From: Magnetococcales bacterium WMHbinv6
GTDB lineage: Bacteria > Pseudomonadota > Magnetococcia > Magnetococcales > Magnetaquicoccaceae
NCBI GenBank assembly: GCA_002753135.1
Contig: PDZV01000001.1
Span: 62,001-126,000, forward strand
Length of the DNA: 64,000 nucleotides
Reading direction: 5' to 3'
The notes below the pieces were generated by a model. The model saw only the letters and a program-made list of their open reading frames with translations, ran no database searches and was not told the DNA's origin. This document shows positions 53,829 to 62,633 of this stretch, in pieces. Both the position numbers and the translations under genes were made by a program. How positions within the stretch are numbered: the stretch's first letter is position 1; each line of letters starts with the position of its first letter.

Positions 53829-54380
53829 TTAATCCCGCCACTTCAAACTACATCCCATGGCGGCATGTTGTGGTTCCGGCACCGGCTCACCGGCCAATAA
53901 AGCCTGGATAGCCCGTTTCATCTCTTGATGACGTACCGCAGCCGGATTGCGCGGGGAATCATCCAATCGACCCCGATAACGCAGTTTTCGTTCCTGATCA
54001 TAAACAAAAAAATCGGGGGTACAGACCGCACCGTAAGCCCGAGCCACATCCTGGCTTTCATCCAGCAGATAATCAAAAGGATAGCCGCGTTCTTTGGCCC
54101 GTTTTTTCATGTTGTCCATGTTGTCTTCCGGATAACTGACCGCATCGTTACTGCTGATGGCGACAAAGGCAACACCCTGTGGTTGCAGCGCGTTGGCCAA
54201 ATCGACCAAACGTCCTTCAATCGCCTGCACATACGGGCAATGGTTGCAGATGAACATCACCACCAACACCTGCGCCGCTGCATAATCAGAGAGGGCATGC
54301 TGCTTGCCGTCCACTCCCGGCAAAGAAAAATCTGCCGCCGTCACCCCCATCGTTCCAGGCGCACTGTACAATAAAACCAT
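53829..54380 (-). CDS. thioredoxin-like redox protein
   Basis: A 183-residue AhpC/TSA-like thioredoxin-fold protein with CNHCPYV as the redox CxxC, FSLPGVDGKQHALSDY at the start and VCTPDFFVYD with the cis-proline. It resembles the cyanobacterial/proteobacterial thioredoxin-family proteins of this length, probably reducing disulfides or peroxide. No signal peptide. A very strong ribosome site (GGAGAGGAGGAG) precedes the ATG. Confidence 0.88.
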   Translation of the reverse strand: MVLLYSAPGTMGVTAADFSLPGVDGKQHALSDYAAAQVLVVMFICNHCPYVQAIEGRLVDLANALQPQGVAFVAISSNDAVSYPEDNMDNMKKRAKERGYPFDYLLDESQDVARAYGAVCTPDFFVYDQERKLRYRGRLDDSPRNPAAVRHQEMKRAIQALLAGEPVPEPQHAAMGCSLKWRD

Positions 54381-54421
54381 GGTTTCTCCTCCTCTCCAGA
54401 ACCCGGCTTGGCAAAAAAAGT

Positions 54422-55405
54422 TTATCCGGCAGCCACCGGAAAGGCCATGACATCCTGAATCCGCTCAGCCTGCATGGCCAACATCAGCAAACGATCCACC
54501 CCCAACGCCACCCCGGCACAGGGTGGCAAACCTGCCTGCAGTGCCTGCAAAAAGGCGGTATCGATCGGCAACGACGCTTTGCCAGCCAACCGACGTTGCC
54601 GATTGATCTCCTGCAGTCGCAGCCGCTGTTGCTCGGCGTCGCGCAACTCCTGGTAGCCATTGGCCAATTCGATACCGTTGACATAGACCTCAAAACGACG
54701 TGCCGTCGCCGGAGGTCCGGGATCAATCTCGGCCATGGCGGCGGCAGTGGCCGGAAAAGCGGTCAGAAAAATCATGCCCCCCTGCGCACGCATGGCCGGC
54801 TCCACCCGTTGCACCATCAACCAATCCAACACCCCCTGACGATCCAACCCCGTCGGCGGTGACGCTTGCTGATCACCTGGCAGCTGACAGGCCTCTGCCA
54901 GTTGTGGCAAGGAGTCCTGCCACGGGTCAACCCCGGCATAACGACGCATCGCCTCATCATAACGCCAAACGGTCAACTGACCGCTGCTGCCGCAACAACC
55001 GACACTGGCTGGCAATTCCAGAATGGTCAGCAACAACGCCGCCACCTCCTGCACCAACTGTTCCAGACTCCAGCCGACACGATACCACTCCAGCATGGTA
55101 AACTCTGGATTATGCAAACGCCCCACCTCCCCACAGCGAAACGCCCGACCTATTTGGTAGATATCACCGCAGCCTGCCGCCAGCAATCGTTTCATCGCTG
55201 TTTCCGGAGAACCTTGCAGATACCCGTCGGCACAAACCATGGGATCCTGATGCAGCTCTGGGGCCACGGCAGACAACAGCAACGGGGTCTCCACCTCTAC
55301 CACCCCCCGCTGCTGAAAAAAGGCTCGAATCTGTCGCAATACGCTGGCGCGCCGCCGCAAGGTCAACCAGGTGGCGGCAGGCTGCCACGCGACCGATCCA
55401 CTCAT
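54422..55405 (-). CDS. epmA: EF-P lysine ligase EpmA
   Basis: A 327-residue class II lysyl-tRNA-synthetase paralogue without the tRNA-binding domain, matching EpmA (325 residues in E. coli). Motif 2-type segment IGRAFRCGEVGRLHNPEFTMLEWYR and the motif 3 end GVALGVDRLLML are clear. It attaches (R)-beta-lysine to EF-P. The target gene efp is next on the same strand and epmB follows divergently, so the whole pathway is encoded within 2.7 kb. Confidence 0.95.
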   Translation of the reverse strand: MSGSVAWQPAATWLTLRRRASVLRQIRAFFQQRGVVEVETPLLLSAVAPELHQDPMVCADGYLQGSPETAMKRLLAAGCGDIYQIGRAFRCGEVGRLHNPEFTMLEWYRVGWSLEQLVQEVAALLLTILELPASVGCCGSSGQLTVWRYDEAMRRYAGVDPWQDSLPQLAEACQLPGDQQASPPTGLDRQGVLDWLMVQRVEPAMRAQGGMIFLTAFPATAAAMAEIDPGPPATARRFEVYVNGIELANGYQELRDAEQQRLRLQEINRQRRLAGKASLPIDTAFLQALQAGLPPCAGVALGVDRLLMLAMQAERIQDVMAFPVAAG

Positions 55406-55528
55406 CGCCAGTCACCAGCAAATGGTGCGCAAAAGGGCAGGAAAAGGGCAAAACAAGAGCGCAAACCGCCCGGCAAGGAGCCAAGCCCCCCAGCCACGCC
55501 GTTATCCGTGCGCTGGCCGCTTGGGAGA

Positions 55529-56089
55529 CTATTTGGCCCGTTCCACATACTCTCCGGTCCGGGTATCGACACGAATTCGTTCCCCTTCGTTGACAAACAA
55601 AGGCACCTTGACCGTTGCCCCTGTCTCCAACACCGCCGGTTTGTTCGCCCCGGAGACTGTATCCCCTTTGACGCCGGGTTCACATTGGCTGATGGTCAGA
55701 ATCACGAACTGGGGAGCCTGAACGGCAATGGCCTTGCCTTTCCAAAGGGTAACCTGATAGGCTTCCTGCTCCTTGAGCCAGTTGAGAGCATCGCCGACCT
55801 GTACGCTGGTCAAGGCAACCTGATCGCAACTGCCCGGATCCATAAAATGCCAGAATTCACCGTCGCTGTATAAATATTGCATTTCGGTATCGATGACATC
55901 GGCTTTGGCAACCGTTTCACTGGACTTAAAGGTCCGTTCGATCACCCGGCCATCAATCAAATTTTTGATCCGGATTTTGGTAAAAGCTTGCCCTTTGCCC
56001 GGTTTGACAAAATCGGCTCCGACAATAATCCAGGGCAAACCGTCGATTTCGACCCGCGAGCCCTGCCGCAATTGATTATGGGTTAGCAT
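55529..56089 (-). CDS. efp: translation elongation factor P
   Basis: A 186-residue three-domain factor. The modified lysine is K32 in KPGKGQAF (equivalent to E. coli K34), and the presence of epmA and epmB indicates beta-lysylation. It relieves ribosome stalling at polyproline stretches. The ATG lies only 15 bp from the first possible epmB start on the other strand. Confidence 0.97.
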   Translation of the reverse strand: MLTHNQLRQGSRVEIDGLPWIIVGADFVKPGKGQAFTKIRIKNLIDGRVIERTFKSSETVAKADVIDTEMQYLYSDGEFWHFMDPGSCDQVALTSVQVGDALNWLKEQEAYQVTLWKGKAIAVQAPQFVILTISQCEPGVKGDTVSGANKPAVLETGATVKVPLFVNEGERIRVDTRTGEYVERAK

Positions 56090-56104
56090 TGTTTTCCCTT
56101 ACGC

Positions 56105-57154
56105 ATGTTTTGTGTAACAAAAAATAAACCGACTCTTGCGCCGACACTTATAAACGATATGCCGCCCATCGCCAAGGAACAGGCTGCAATTGTGCAGCAG
56201 AAAATCAACCCATCTTCCCGCCAGAAAAGCCAACCGCTCCTTTCTCTGGGGCCTTCGCTTTATCCCGAACGGATTCCCTCTCATTGGCGACAGCGCATCG
56301 ACTGGAACAATTCCGACGATCCGCTGCTGCGTCAGGTTGTAGCGACGGCGGCAGAGCAAGAGCAGATCACAGGCTATGTGACCGATCCGTTGGCCGAGGA
56401 GCAGGCGCAACCCCTGCCCGGCCTGTTGCACAAATATGCCGGACGCGCCCTGCTGCTGCTCAGTCACAGCTGCCCGATTCACTGTCGCTATTGTTTTCGA
56501 CGGCACAGTAACGAAGCGACACCTACCCGCAAAGAGCCATCCTGGCAAGCCGCCCTGGAGTGGATTGCCCAAGAAAACTCCCTGCAGGAAATCATCTTCT
56601 CTGGTGGTGATCCGTTGATGCGTTCAGATCAGGAGCTGAGCCGTTTGGTACAACAACTGGCTGCCATTCCCCACCTGCAACGGCTGCGCATCCACAGCCG
56701 CATGCCGGTCGTGACGCCCAAACGGATTGGCAAAGGGTTGTTGCACTGGTTGACCGGCAGCCGTCTGACGCCGATTCTGGTCATCCACTGCAACCATCCG
56801 GCAGAATTGGATGCCACCGTACTGCAGGCGTTGCGACGATTGAAAGAGGCCGGTGTTCTGCTGCTCAATCAGGCCGTTTTGCTCAAAGGGATCAACGATT
56901 CGGTCGAAACCCTGGCCACCCTGTGTGAACGGCTGGTCAACCATCAGGTGTTGCCCTACTATCTGCATCAACTGGATCCGGTAGCCGGTGCTGCCCATTT
57001 CCAGGTGAGCAACAGCGACGCGCACCGTTTATGGTGCCAGTTGCAGGCACGGCTGCCCGGCTACGCCTTGCCCCGCCTGGTATGGGAACAGCCGGGTTAT
57101 CCCAGCAAACGGCTGCTTGAGCCGACCGCTGCCGAGAGTGGATCTGGCTGTTGA
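56105..57154 (+). CDS. epmB: EF-P lysine 2,3-aminomutase EpmB
   Basis: A 349-residue radical SAM enzyme. The cluster motif is CPIHCRYCFRRH, followed by EIIFSGGDPLM, RLRIHSRMPVV and the PLP lysine region ALLLLNQAVLLKG. It converts (S)-alpha-lysine to (R)-beta-lysine for EpmA. The conserved part begins near residue 40. Starting at 56105 would leave 15 bp to the divergent efp gene, so the ATG at 56159 is a good alternative. Neither has a ribosome-binding site. Confidence 0.93.
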   Translation: MFCVTKNKPTLAPTLINDMPPIAKEQAAIVQQKINPSSRQKSQPLLSLGPSLYPERIPSHWRQRIDWNNSDDPLLRQVVATAAEQEQITGYVTDPLAEEQAQPLPGLLHKYAGRALLLLSHSCPIHCRYCFRRHSNEATPTRKEPSWQAALEWIAQENSLQEIIFSGGDPLMRSDQELSRLVQQLAAIPHLQRLRIHSRMPVVTPKRIGKGLLHWLTGSRLTPILVIHCNHPAELDATVLQALRRLKEAGVLLLNQAVLLKGINDSVETLATLCERLVNHQVLPYYLHQLDPVAGAAHFQVSNSDAHRLWCQLQARLPGYALPRLVWEQPGYPSKRLLEPTAAESGSGC

Positions 57155-57198
57155 CAGGCAACCGGCTGCCCATGCAGCAAGCCGGCTGCCTGTGTTTG

Positions 57199-58233
57199 TT
57201 ACAGATAATCGCTGATCAACCGCTCGGCAATCTGTACTGCGTTCAACGCCGCCCCTTTGCGCAGGTTGTCGGCAACCACCCACATCTGCAACCCGTTTTC
57301 GACGCTTTCGTCGGCCCGGATGCGGGAGATATAGGTTGCATCCTTGCCGGAAGCCTCACGGGGGGTGATATAGAGCCCTTGTGACGGATCATCCACCACT
57401 TCCACCCCTGGCGCTTTGGCTAAAATTTCTCTCGCTTGCGCCGGAGAGAGGGGACGTTCCGTCTCGATGGTTACCGATTCGGAGTGGGCATTGAAAACCG
57501 GTACCCGTACCGTGGTTGCCGTTACCCGAATGGCCGGATCGAGAATTTTTTTGGTCTCGTTGACCATTTTCATCTCTTCCTTGGTGTAGCCATTGTCCAG
57601 GAATACATCAATTTGCGGAATCAAATTGAAGGCAATCTCTTTGGGAAACTTTTTCGGTGGCACACGCATGGTGGTGGCATAGACCGCACGTGTCTGCTCG
57701 AACAGCTCATCCATGGCCTCCTTGCCCGCTCCCGAGACGGCCTGATAGGTGGAGACCACCACCCGGCGAATGGTGGCTGCATCGTGTATCGGCTTCAAGG
57801 CAACCACCATCTGAATGGTAGAGCAGTTGGGATTGGCGATAATCCCTTTATGGGTGTACTGGGCAATGGCACCCGGATTGACCTCCGGCACCACCAGCGG
57901 CACTTCGGGATCCATCCGGAAAAAGGAGGTGTTATCCACCACCACACAACCGGCTGCCGCCGCTTTCGGCGCATAGACGCTTGACACCTTGGCCCCAATC
58001 GAAAACAGACCAATCTGCACGCCAGTAAAGTCAAATTCAGCCAGATCGCGCACCACCAGTTCACGTCCGGCAAAATTCATCGTGCTGCCCGCCGAACGAC
58101 TGGAGGCCAACAGGAACACCTCGTTGACCGGAAAATTCCGCTCTTCAAGAATATTCAAAATTTCCCGTCCCACATTGCCGGTGGCACCCACCACCGCCAC
58201 GTTGTACTTCTTGTTACTGCCCTGGGAACTCAT
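57199..58233 (-). CDS. asd: aspartate-semialdehyde dehydrogenase
   Basis: A 344-residue NADPH enzyme of the lysine/threonine/methionine branch. It has VVGATGNVGREIL at the N-terminus, the active cysteine in NPNCSTIQMVVAL, and FNAHSESVTIETERP. It is the last gene of a leuC-leuD-leuB-asd series on the same strand, an order common in proteobacteria. Confidence 0.97.
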   Translation of the reverse strand: MSSQGSNKKYNVAVVGATGNVGREILNILEERNFPVNEVFLLASSRSAGSTMNFAGRELVVRDLAEFDFTGVQIGLFSIGAKVSSVYAPKAAAAGCVVVDNTSFFRMDPEVPLVVPEVNPGAIAQYTHKGIIANPNCSTIQMVVALKPIHDAATIRRVVVSTYQAVSGAGKEAMDELFEQTRAVYATTMRVPPKKFPKEIAFNLIPQIDVFLDNGYTKEEMKMVNETKKILDPAIRVTATTVRVPVFNAHSESVTIETERPLSPAQAREILAKAPGVEVVDDPSQGLYITPREASGKDATYISRIRADESVENGLQMWVVADNLRKGAALNAVQIAERLISDYL

Positions 58234-58255
58234 TTTTCCACCCTTCCAAACCTGC

Positions 58256-59338
58256 TTAAGAACCTGACAAAGCGGCTACCACAGCATCACCCATGGCCAC
58301 CGTACCCACTTTTTGCATCCCCGACTGCATGATATCCGGGGTGCGCAACCCTTGATCCAACACCTGGTTGACGGCAGCTTCCACCCGATCGGCCATCTCC
58401 GGCAGAGCCAAAGAGTGGCGCAACATCATCGCCGCCGATAAAATGGTCGCCAACGGATTGGCTACCCCCAGGCCAACAATATCCGGAGCCGAACCATGAA
58501 TCGGCTCATAGAGCGCTGCCGACTCGCCCAACGAGGCAGAGGGAAGCATGCCGATCGAACCGGTCAACATGCTGGCCTCATCGGAAAGAATATCGCCAAA
58601 CATGTTGGTGGTGACAATCACATCGAACTGGCGGGGATAACGGATCAACTGCATGGCCGCGTTATCGACATACATATGCGACAGGGCCACGTCCGGATAC
58701 TCTTTGCCCACCTGGATCACCACTTCCCGCCACAATTCAGTTGCTTCCAGCACATTGGCCTTGTCCACCGAACAGAGTTTTTTCTGCCGTTTACGGGCCA
58801 CTTCAAAGGCGGAACGGGCAATCCGTTCAATCTCCCGGGTGGTGTAGTACAAGGTGTTGATGCCGACACGGCTGCCATCGTCTTGCGTGGAAACGCCCCG
58901 TGGCTGGCCGAAATAGATACCGGAGGAGAGTTCCCGCACCACCATGATATCGGTGCCTTCCACCACTTCCCGTTTCAGGGTAGAGGCATCGACCAATTGG
59001 GAAAAAAGTTTTGCCGGGCGCAAATTGCAATAGAGATCCAAGGCTTTGCGAATCCCCAGCAACCCCCGTTCCGGGCGCACTTCATAAGGCAATGGCTCCC
59101 ATTTCGGACCACCCACAGCCCCCAGTAGAACGGCATCGGCTTGACGGGCACGAATCAAGGTTTCATCCGGTAACGGATTGCCGGTTGCATCGTAGGCGGC
59201 CCCGCCGATCAAACCCTCTTCCATGAAAAATGAGATGGCCGTCTGTTGACTGACCCACTCCAACACCTTACGCGCTTCGGCAACAATTTCCGGTCCGATG
59301 CCGTCGCCCGGCAACAACAAAATGGTTTTTCTCGACAT
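58256..59338 (-). CDS. leuB: 3-isopropylmalate dehydrogenase
   Basis: A 360-residue decarboxylating dehydrogenase of leucine synthesis: [63 protein letters not shown] and [10 protein letters not shown] are all present. It lies 3 bp after leuD and 22 bp before asd. Confidence 0.98.
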   Translation of the reverse strand: MSRKTILLLPGDGIGPEIVAEARKVLEWVSQQTAISFFMEEGLIGGAAYDATGNPLPDETLIRARQADAVLLGAVGGPKWEPLPYEVRPERGLLGIRKALDLYCNLRPAKLFSQLVDASTLKREVVEGTDIMVVRELSSGIYFGQPRGVSTQDDGSRVGINTLYYTTREIERIARSAFEVARKRQKKLCSVDKANVLEATELWREVVIQVGKEYPDVALSHMYVDNAAMQLIRYPRQFDVIVTTNMFGDILSDEASMLTGSIGMLPSASLGESAALYEPIHGSAPDIVGLGVANPLATILSAAMMLRHSLALPEMADRVEAAVNQVLDQGLRTPDIMQSGMQKVGTVAMGDAVVAALSGS

Positions 59339-59341
59339 GAC

Positions 59342-60013
59342 TCAGGCTCCCTGTGACAAAAACGCCCAGGGAGAGGCCTGGCGTCTTTGCTGTTCATAGT
59401 GTTCTATTGCAGAAAGATGTTGCAAAGTCAGACCAATATCATCCAGACCATTGAGCAGACAATGACGGCGGAAAGAATCCACCGCAAAAGAGAGGATTGT
59501 TCCACCTGGGGTAAGAACGGTTTGTGCCTCCAGATCGATGGTCAACTGATACCCTTCCTGGGCAAAGGTCTCCTGCATCAACCGTTCGACCACGTCGGCG
59601 GCAAGAACGATGGGCAGAATACCGTTTTTGAAACAGTTATTGAAAAAAATATCGGCAAAGCTCGGCGCGATCACCGCCCGAATGCCATAATCGAGCAGCG
59701 CCCAGGGGGCATGTTCGCGGCTGGAGCCACAGCCGAAATTATCCCGCGCCAAAAGAATGCGCGCCCCCTGGTAGCGGGGTTGATTGAGAACAAAATCGGC
59801 GTTGAGTGGACGACCGGCACAGGATTGACCCGGCTCACCCCGATCCAGGTAACGCCATTCATCAAACAGATTGGGGCCAAAACCACTGCGGTTGATCGAT
59901 TTCAAAAACTGTTTGGGGATGATGGCATCGGTATCCACATTGGCCCGGTCGATCGGCACCACCACTGCCTGCAAACGATTAAAAGGTTCCATTTTTTGCT
60001 TCTCCGTACTCAA
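59342..60013 (-). CDS. leuD: 3-isopropylmalate dehydratase small subunit
   Basis: A 223-residue swivel domain with the [14 protein letters not shown] and [19 protein letters not shown] signatures. It pairs with LeuC to isomerise 2- to 3-isopropylmalate. The start overlaps the leuC stop by ATGA (60010-60013); a second ATG 21 bp downstream is possible. Confidence 0.97.
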   Translation of the reverse strand: MSTEKQKMEPFNRLQAVVVPIDRANVDTDAIIPKQFLKSINRSGFGPNLFDEWRYLDRGEPGQSCAGRPLNADFVLNQPRYQGARILLARDNFGCGSSREHAPWALLDYGIRAVIAPSFADIFFNNCFKNGILPIVLAADVVERLMQETFAQEGYQLTIDLEAQTVLTPGGTILSFAVDSFRRHCLLNGLDDIGLTLQHLSAIEHYEQQRRQASPWAFLSQGA

Positions 60014-61416
60014 TGGCTGGTGCGAATATCGACAAAATGACCGGCAACGGCAGCCGCTGCCGCCATGGCCGGGCTCACCAGATGGGTGCGACCACCCGGA
60101 CCTTGCCGACCTTCAAAGTTGCGATTGGAGGTAGAGGCGCAGCGGTCGCCTGCTGCCAAACTGTCGGCATTCATCGCCAGACACATCGAACAACCCGGTG
60201 CCCGCCATTCAAAACCAGCCTCCTTGAAGATGCGATCCAACCCTTCCGCTTCGGCCTGTTGTTTGACCAGACCAGTCCCGGGTACCACCATGGCCAGTTT
60301 GACCGTTGCGGCCACTTTTTTGCCCGCCACCTGCTCGGCAGCCTGGCGCAAATCTTCGATGCGTCCGTTGGTGCAGGAACCGATAAAAACCGTATCCACG
60401 GCAATATCCTGCACTGCCGTCCCCGGCTCCAATCCCATGTAGGCCAAGGCTTTGCTGATCGAATTGCGACGCACGGCATCGCCCTCTTGCGCCGGGTCGG
60501 GCACCCGGCCATGAATCGGCAGAGTCATTTCCGGAGAGGTTCCCCAGGAAACCTGCGGTGCCACCTCCTGGGCGGAAAAACTCAAGGTCCGATCATAACC
60601 CGCGCCCGGATCGGCTTTGAGTTGCCGCCACGCCTCCTCGGCCCGATCCCAGGCTGACCCTTTGGGGGCAAAAGGACGACCATGCAAATAGTCGATGGTT
60701 TTGTCATCCACCGCCACCAAACCGGCTCTAGCCCCTCCTTCAATGGCCATATTGCACAGGGTCATTCTCCCTTCCATCGACAGCGCAGCGATACCAGAAC
60801 CGGTAAATTCGATGACATGTCCGGTACCACCAGCCGTACCGATTCGGGAAATAATATACAAGATCAGATCTTTGGCCGTCACACCGGCAGACAACTCACC
60901 TTCGACATGAATCCGCATCGTCTTTGGTTTTTTTTGCGGCAAGGTCTGGGTTGCCAACACATGCTCCACCTCAGAAGTGCCGATACCAAAAGCCAGGGCA
61001 GCAAACGCTCCATGCGTGGCGGTATGCGAATCACCGCATACCACGGTCAGACCGGGCAGAATCAACCCCTGCTCCGGAGCCATGACATGAACAACCCCCT
61101 GGCGAATATCTCCCATGCCGAATTGGCGAATGCCAAAACTGCGGCAGTTGTCATCCAGGGTTTCCACCTGTAGACGGGCAATCGGATCGGTAATCCCCTG
61201 CTCAAGAAATTTGGTCGGCACGTTATGATCTGGAACCGCATAGGTTGCCTCCGGTCGACGCACCTTGCGTCCTGCCAGTCGCAGCCCTTCAAAAGCCTGC
61301 GGGCTGGTCACTTCATGCACCAGATGCCGGTCGATATACAACAAAACCGTACCATCCGCATCGGTGCGGATGACATGGGCATCCCATATTTTCTCAAACA
61401 AATTTTGCGGTTTCAT
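60010..61416 (-). CDS. leuC: 3-isopropylmalate dehydratase large subunit
   Basis: A 468-residue aconitase-family subunit. The [4Fe-4S] cysteines are in [10 protein letters not shown] and GCSMCLAMN, and [32 protein letters not shown] is the family signature. It is first in the leuCDB-asd operon, behind a clear sigma-70 promoter. TAAGGAA stands before the ATG. Confidence 0.98.
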   Translation of the reverse strand: MKPQNLFEKIWDAHVIRTDADGTVLLYIDRHLVHEVTSPQAFEGLRLAGRKVRRPEATYAVPDHNVPTKFLEQGITDPIARLQVETLDDNCRSFGIRQFGMGDIRQGVVHVMAPEQGLILPGLTVVCGDSHTATHGAFAALAFGIGTSEVEHVLATQTLPQKKPKTMRIHVEGELSAGVTAKDLILYIISRIGTAGGTGHVIEFTGSGIAALSMEGRMTLCNMAIEGGARAGLVAVDDKTIDYLHGRPFAPKGSAWDRAEEAWRQLKADPGAGYDRTLSFSAQEVAPQVSWGTSPEMTLPIHGRVPDPAQEGDAVRRNSISKALAYMGLEPGTAVQDIAVDTVFIGSCTNGRIEDLRQAAEQVAGKKVAATVKLAMVVPGTGLVKQQAEAEGLDRIFKEAGFEWRAPGCSMCLAMNADSLAAGDRCASTSNRNFEGRQGPGGRTHLVSPAMAAAAAVAGHFVDIRTSH

Positions 61417-61474
61417 CGCTTAATTCCTTAACCCGATTGGTTTCCTTCGCATCCCCAGAACTGCCAAGCCCCCC

Positions 61475-61504
61475 ATTATAGCCAAAGCCGGGCATGCCAG
61501 ACAA
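61475..61504 (-). promoter_or_regulatory. sigma-70 promoter of leuC
   Basis: On the minus strand TTGTCT (61504-61499) and a perfect TATAAT (61480-61475) are separated by 18 bp, about 60 bp before the leuC ATG. It lies just after the terminator of the upstream gene. Confidence 0.65.
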
Positions 61505-61545
61505 GTTTTCTGTAACACTCTTTTTTTCTGCGTTGACAACACGGT

Positions 61546-61580
61546 AAAAAAAAACTCCACCGGATCAACCAATGGAGTTT
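61546..61580 (-). terminator. intrinsic terminator between the kinase-like gene and leuC
   Basis: On the minus strand an 8-bp stem AAACTCCA/TGGAGTTT (61580-61573 and 61559-61552) is followed by T's to 61546. A second 10-bp perfect stem CCGGATCAAC/GTTGATCCGG (61560-61569 and 61585-61594) interlocks with it, so the RNA can form one or the other. Confidence 0.75.
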
Positions 61581-61636
61581 ATACGTTGATCCGGAAGCAG
61601 CCTGGCTCCCGGATCCATCTCGGTCAAGGGCTGCTG

Positions 61637-62332
61637 CTATATCTGCATTAAAAATTCGGGAATGCTCTTGATAAAATCTTTGGGAATCAGATGACGTTTT
61701 TCCAACAGCTCCAGGCTGAGTTTCAACATTTTTTTGGACGACAGTTTCTCGGCATCCATAACCAGATCAAACTGAATCACATGACTCATGACATCTTCAA
61801 ACATGGTGTGCATCAACTCTTGCCGCTGCGACTCCAATTCAGTGAACACTTTTTTGGCTTCATTCTCATCAATGCCATGTTTTTTGGCCAGACGGTTGGC
61901 ACAAAATTTGGCGTCAGCCTTGACTTGAATGCGCACCAGTTTGTCACCAGGCAGGACAATATGCGGGCAAATTCCTGCCACGACTCCCCCTTCCCGGGCA
62001 ATTTCATGGATCGTTGTGGTCAACCGTTCCAAATGTTCGCTGGGAGTAATGCCCGGCTGCTCATAAATATGCCCCAACCAATAATCAAAAAAATCCCCTT
62101 CGGAGGCCTGCAACTCCTGCCAGATCCGTTTATGGCGCTCCTTGTCACTGGCCAACTCTTCCAATTTGTGTGGATTATAATATTGTACCTTCAGTGTTTC
62201 GGCCAAGCGGGCGGCCAAATCCCCCATCCCTGATCCAAACGGACCAGAGACCATCACCAACGGTTGGGTTGCAACAATGCCCTGTTTTTGTTTTTTCGGT
62301 TTGGGCATATGTACGACATATTTGTTAACCAT
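61637..62332 (-). CDS. cytidylate-kinase-like protein with altered P-loop
   Basis: A 231-residue protein of the cytidylate-kinase-like family (LVMVSGPFGSGMGDLAARLAETL, CANRLAKKHGIDENEAKKVFTELESQRQELM, LVMDAEKLSS). The P-loop reads GPFGSGMG: the Walker lysine is a methionine and the following Ser/Thr is a glycine, so ATP binding is doubtful. AGAGGAA precedes the ATG. It is a single gene closed by a terminator. A regulatory or nucleotide-sensing role is possible. Confidence 0.75.
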   Translation of the reverse strand: MVNKYVVHMPKPKKQKQGIVATQPLVMVSGPFGSGMGDLAARLAETLKVQYYNPHKLEELASDKERHKRIWQELQASEGDFFDYWLGHIYEQPGITPSEHLERLTTTIHEIAREGGVVAGICPHIVLPGDKLVRIQVKADAKFCANRLAKKHGIDENEAKKVFTELESQRQELMHTMFEDVMSHVIQFDLVMDAEKLSSKKMLKLSLELLEKRHLIPKDFIKSIPEFLMQI

Positions 62333-62633
62333 ACGAGTTCCTCTGTTTCACAAGCAAACAATCAACACCATGCACGATCTGTCATCACAACGGCACCGGT
62401 TACGCTCAAAACAAACTGGCAGCAGCACATTAAACAAACATTACATGTAATTACAAGCAGCTCCCGCACCGTTACAATACACGAACAGTCTGTGGAGTCA
62501 ATTAAAATCTCTTCTTGCCAAACGAAGAAGAAGGAACCTGTCATTGCTCAAAAACAGCCTGGTTGCTTGCTGGTCATCCTGCTGCCAAACGACTTAATGC
62601 CGCAACAGGGGCCTCTCTCGTGGCCAACAGCCA
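62333..62633. other. 301-bp gap with a 12-bp palindrome
   Basis: No gene. ATTACATGTAAT at 62440-62451 is a perfect palindrome. On the minus strand TTGTAA and TTTAAT with 16 bp between them flank part of it and could be the promoter of the kinase-like gene, with the palindrome as operator. Confidence 0.4.
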
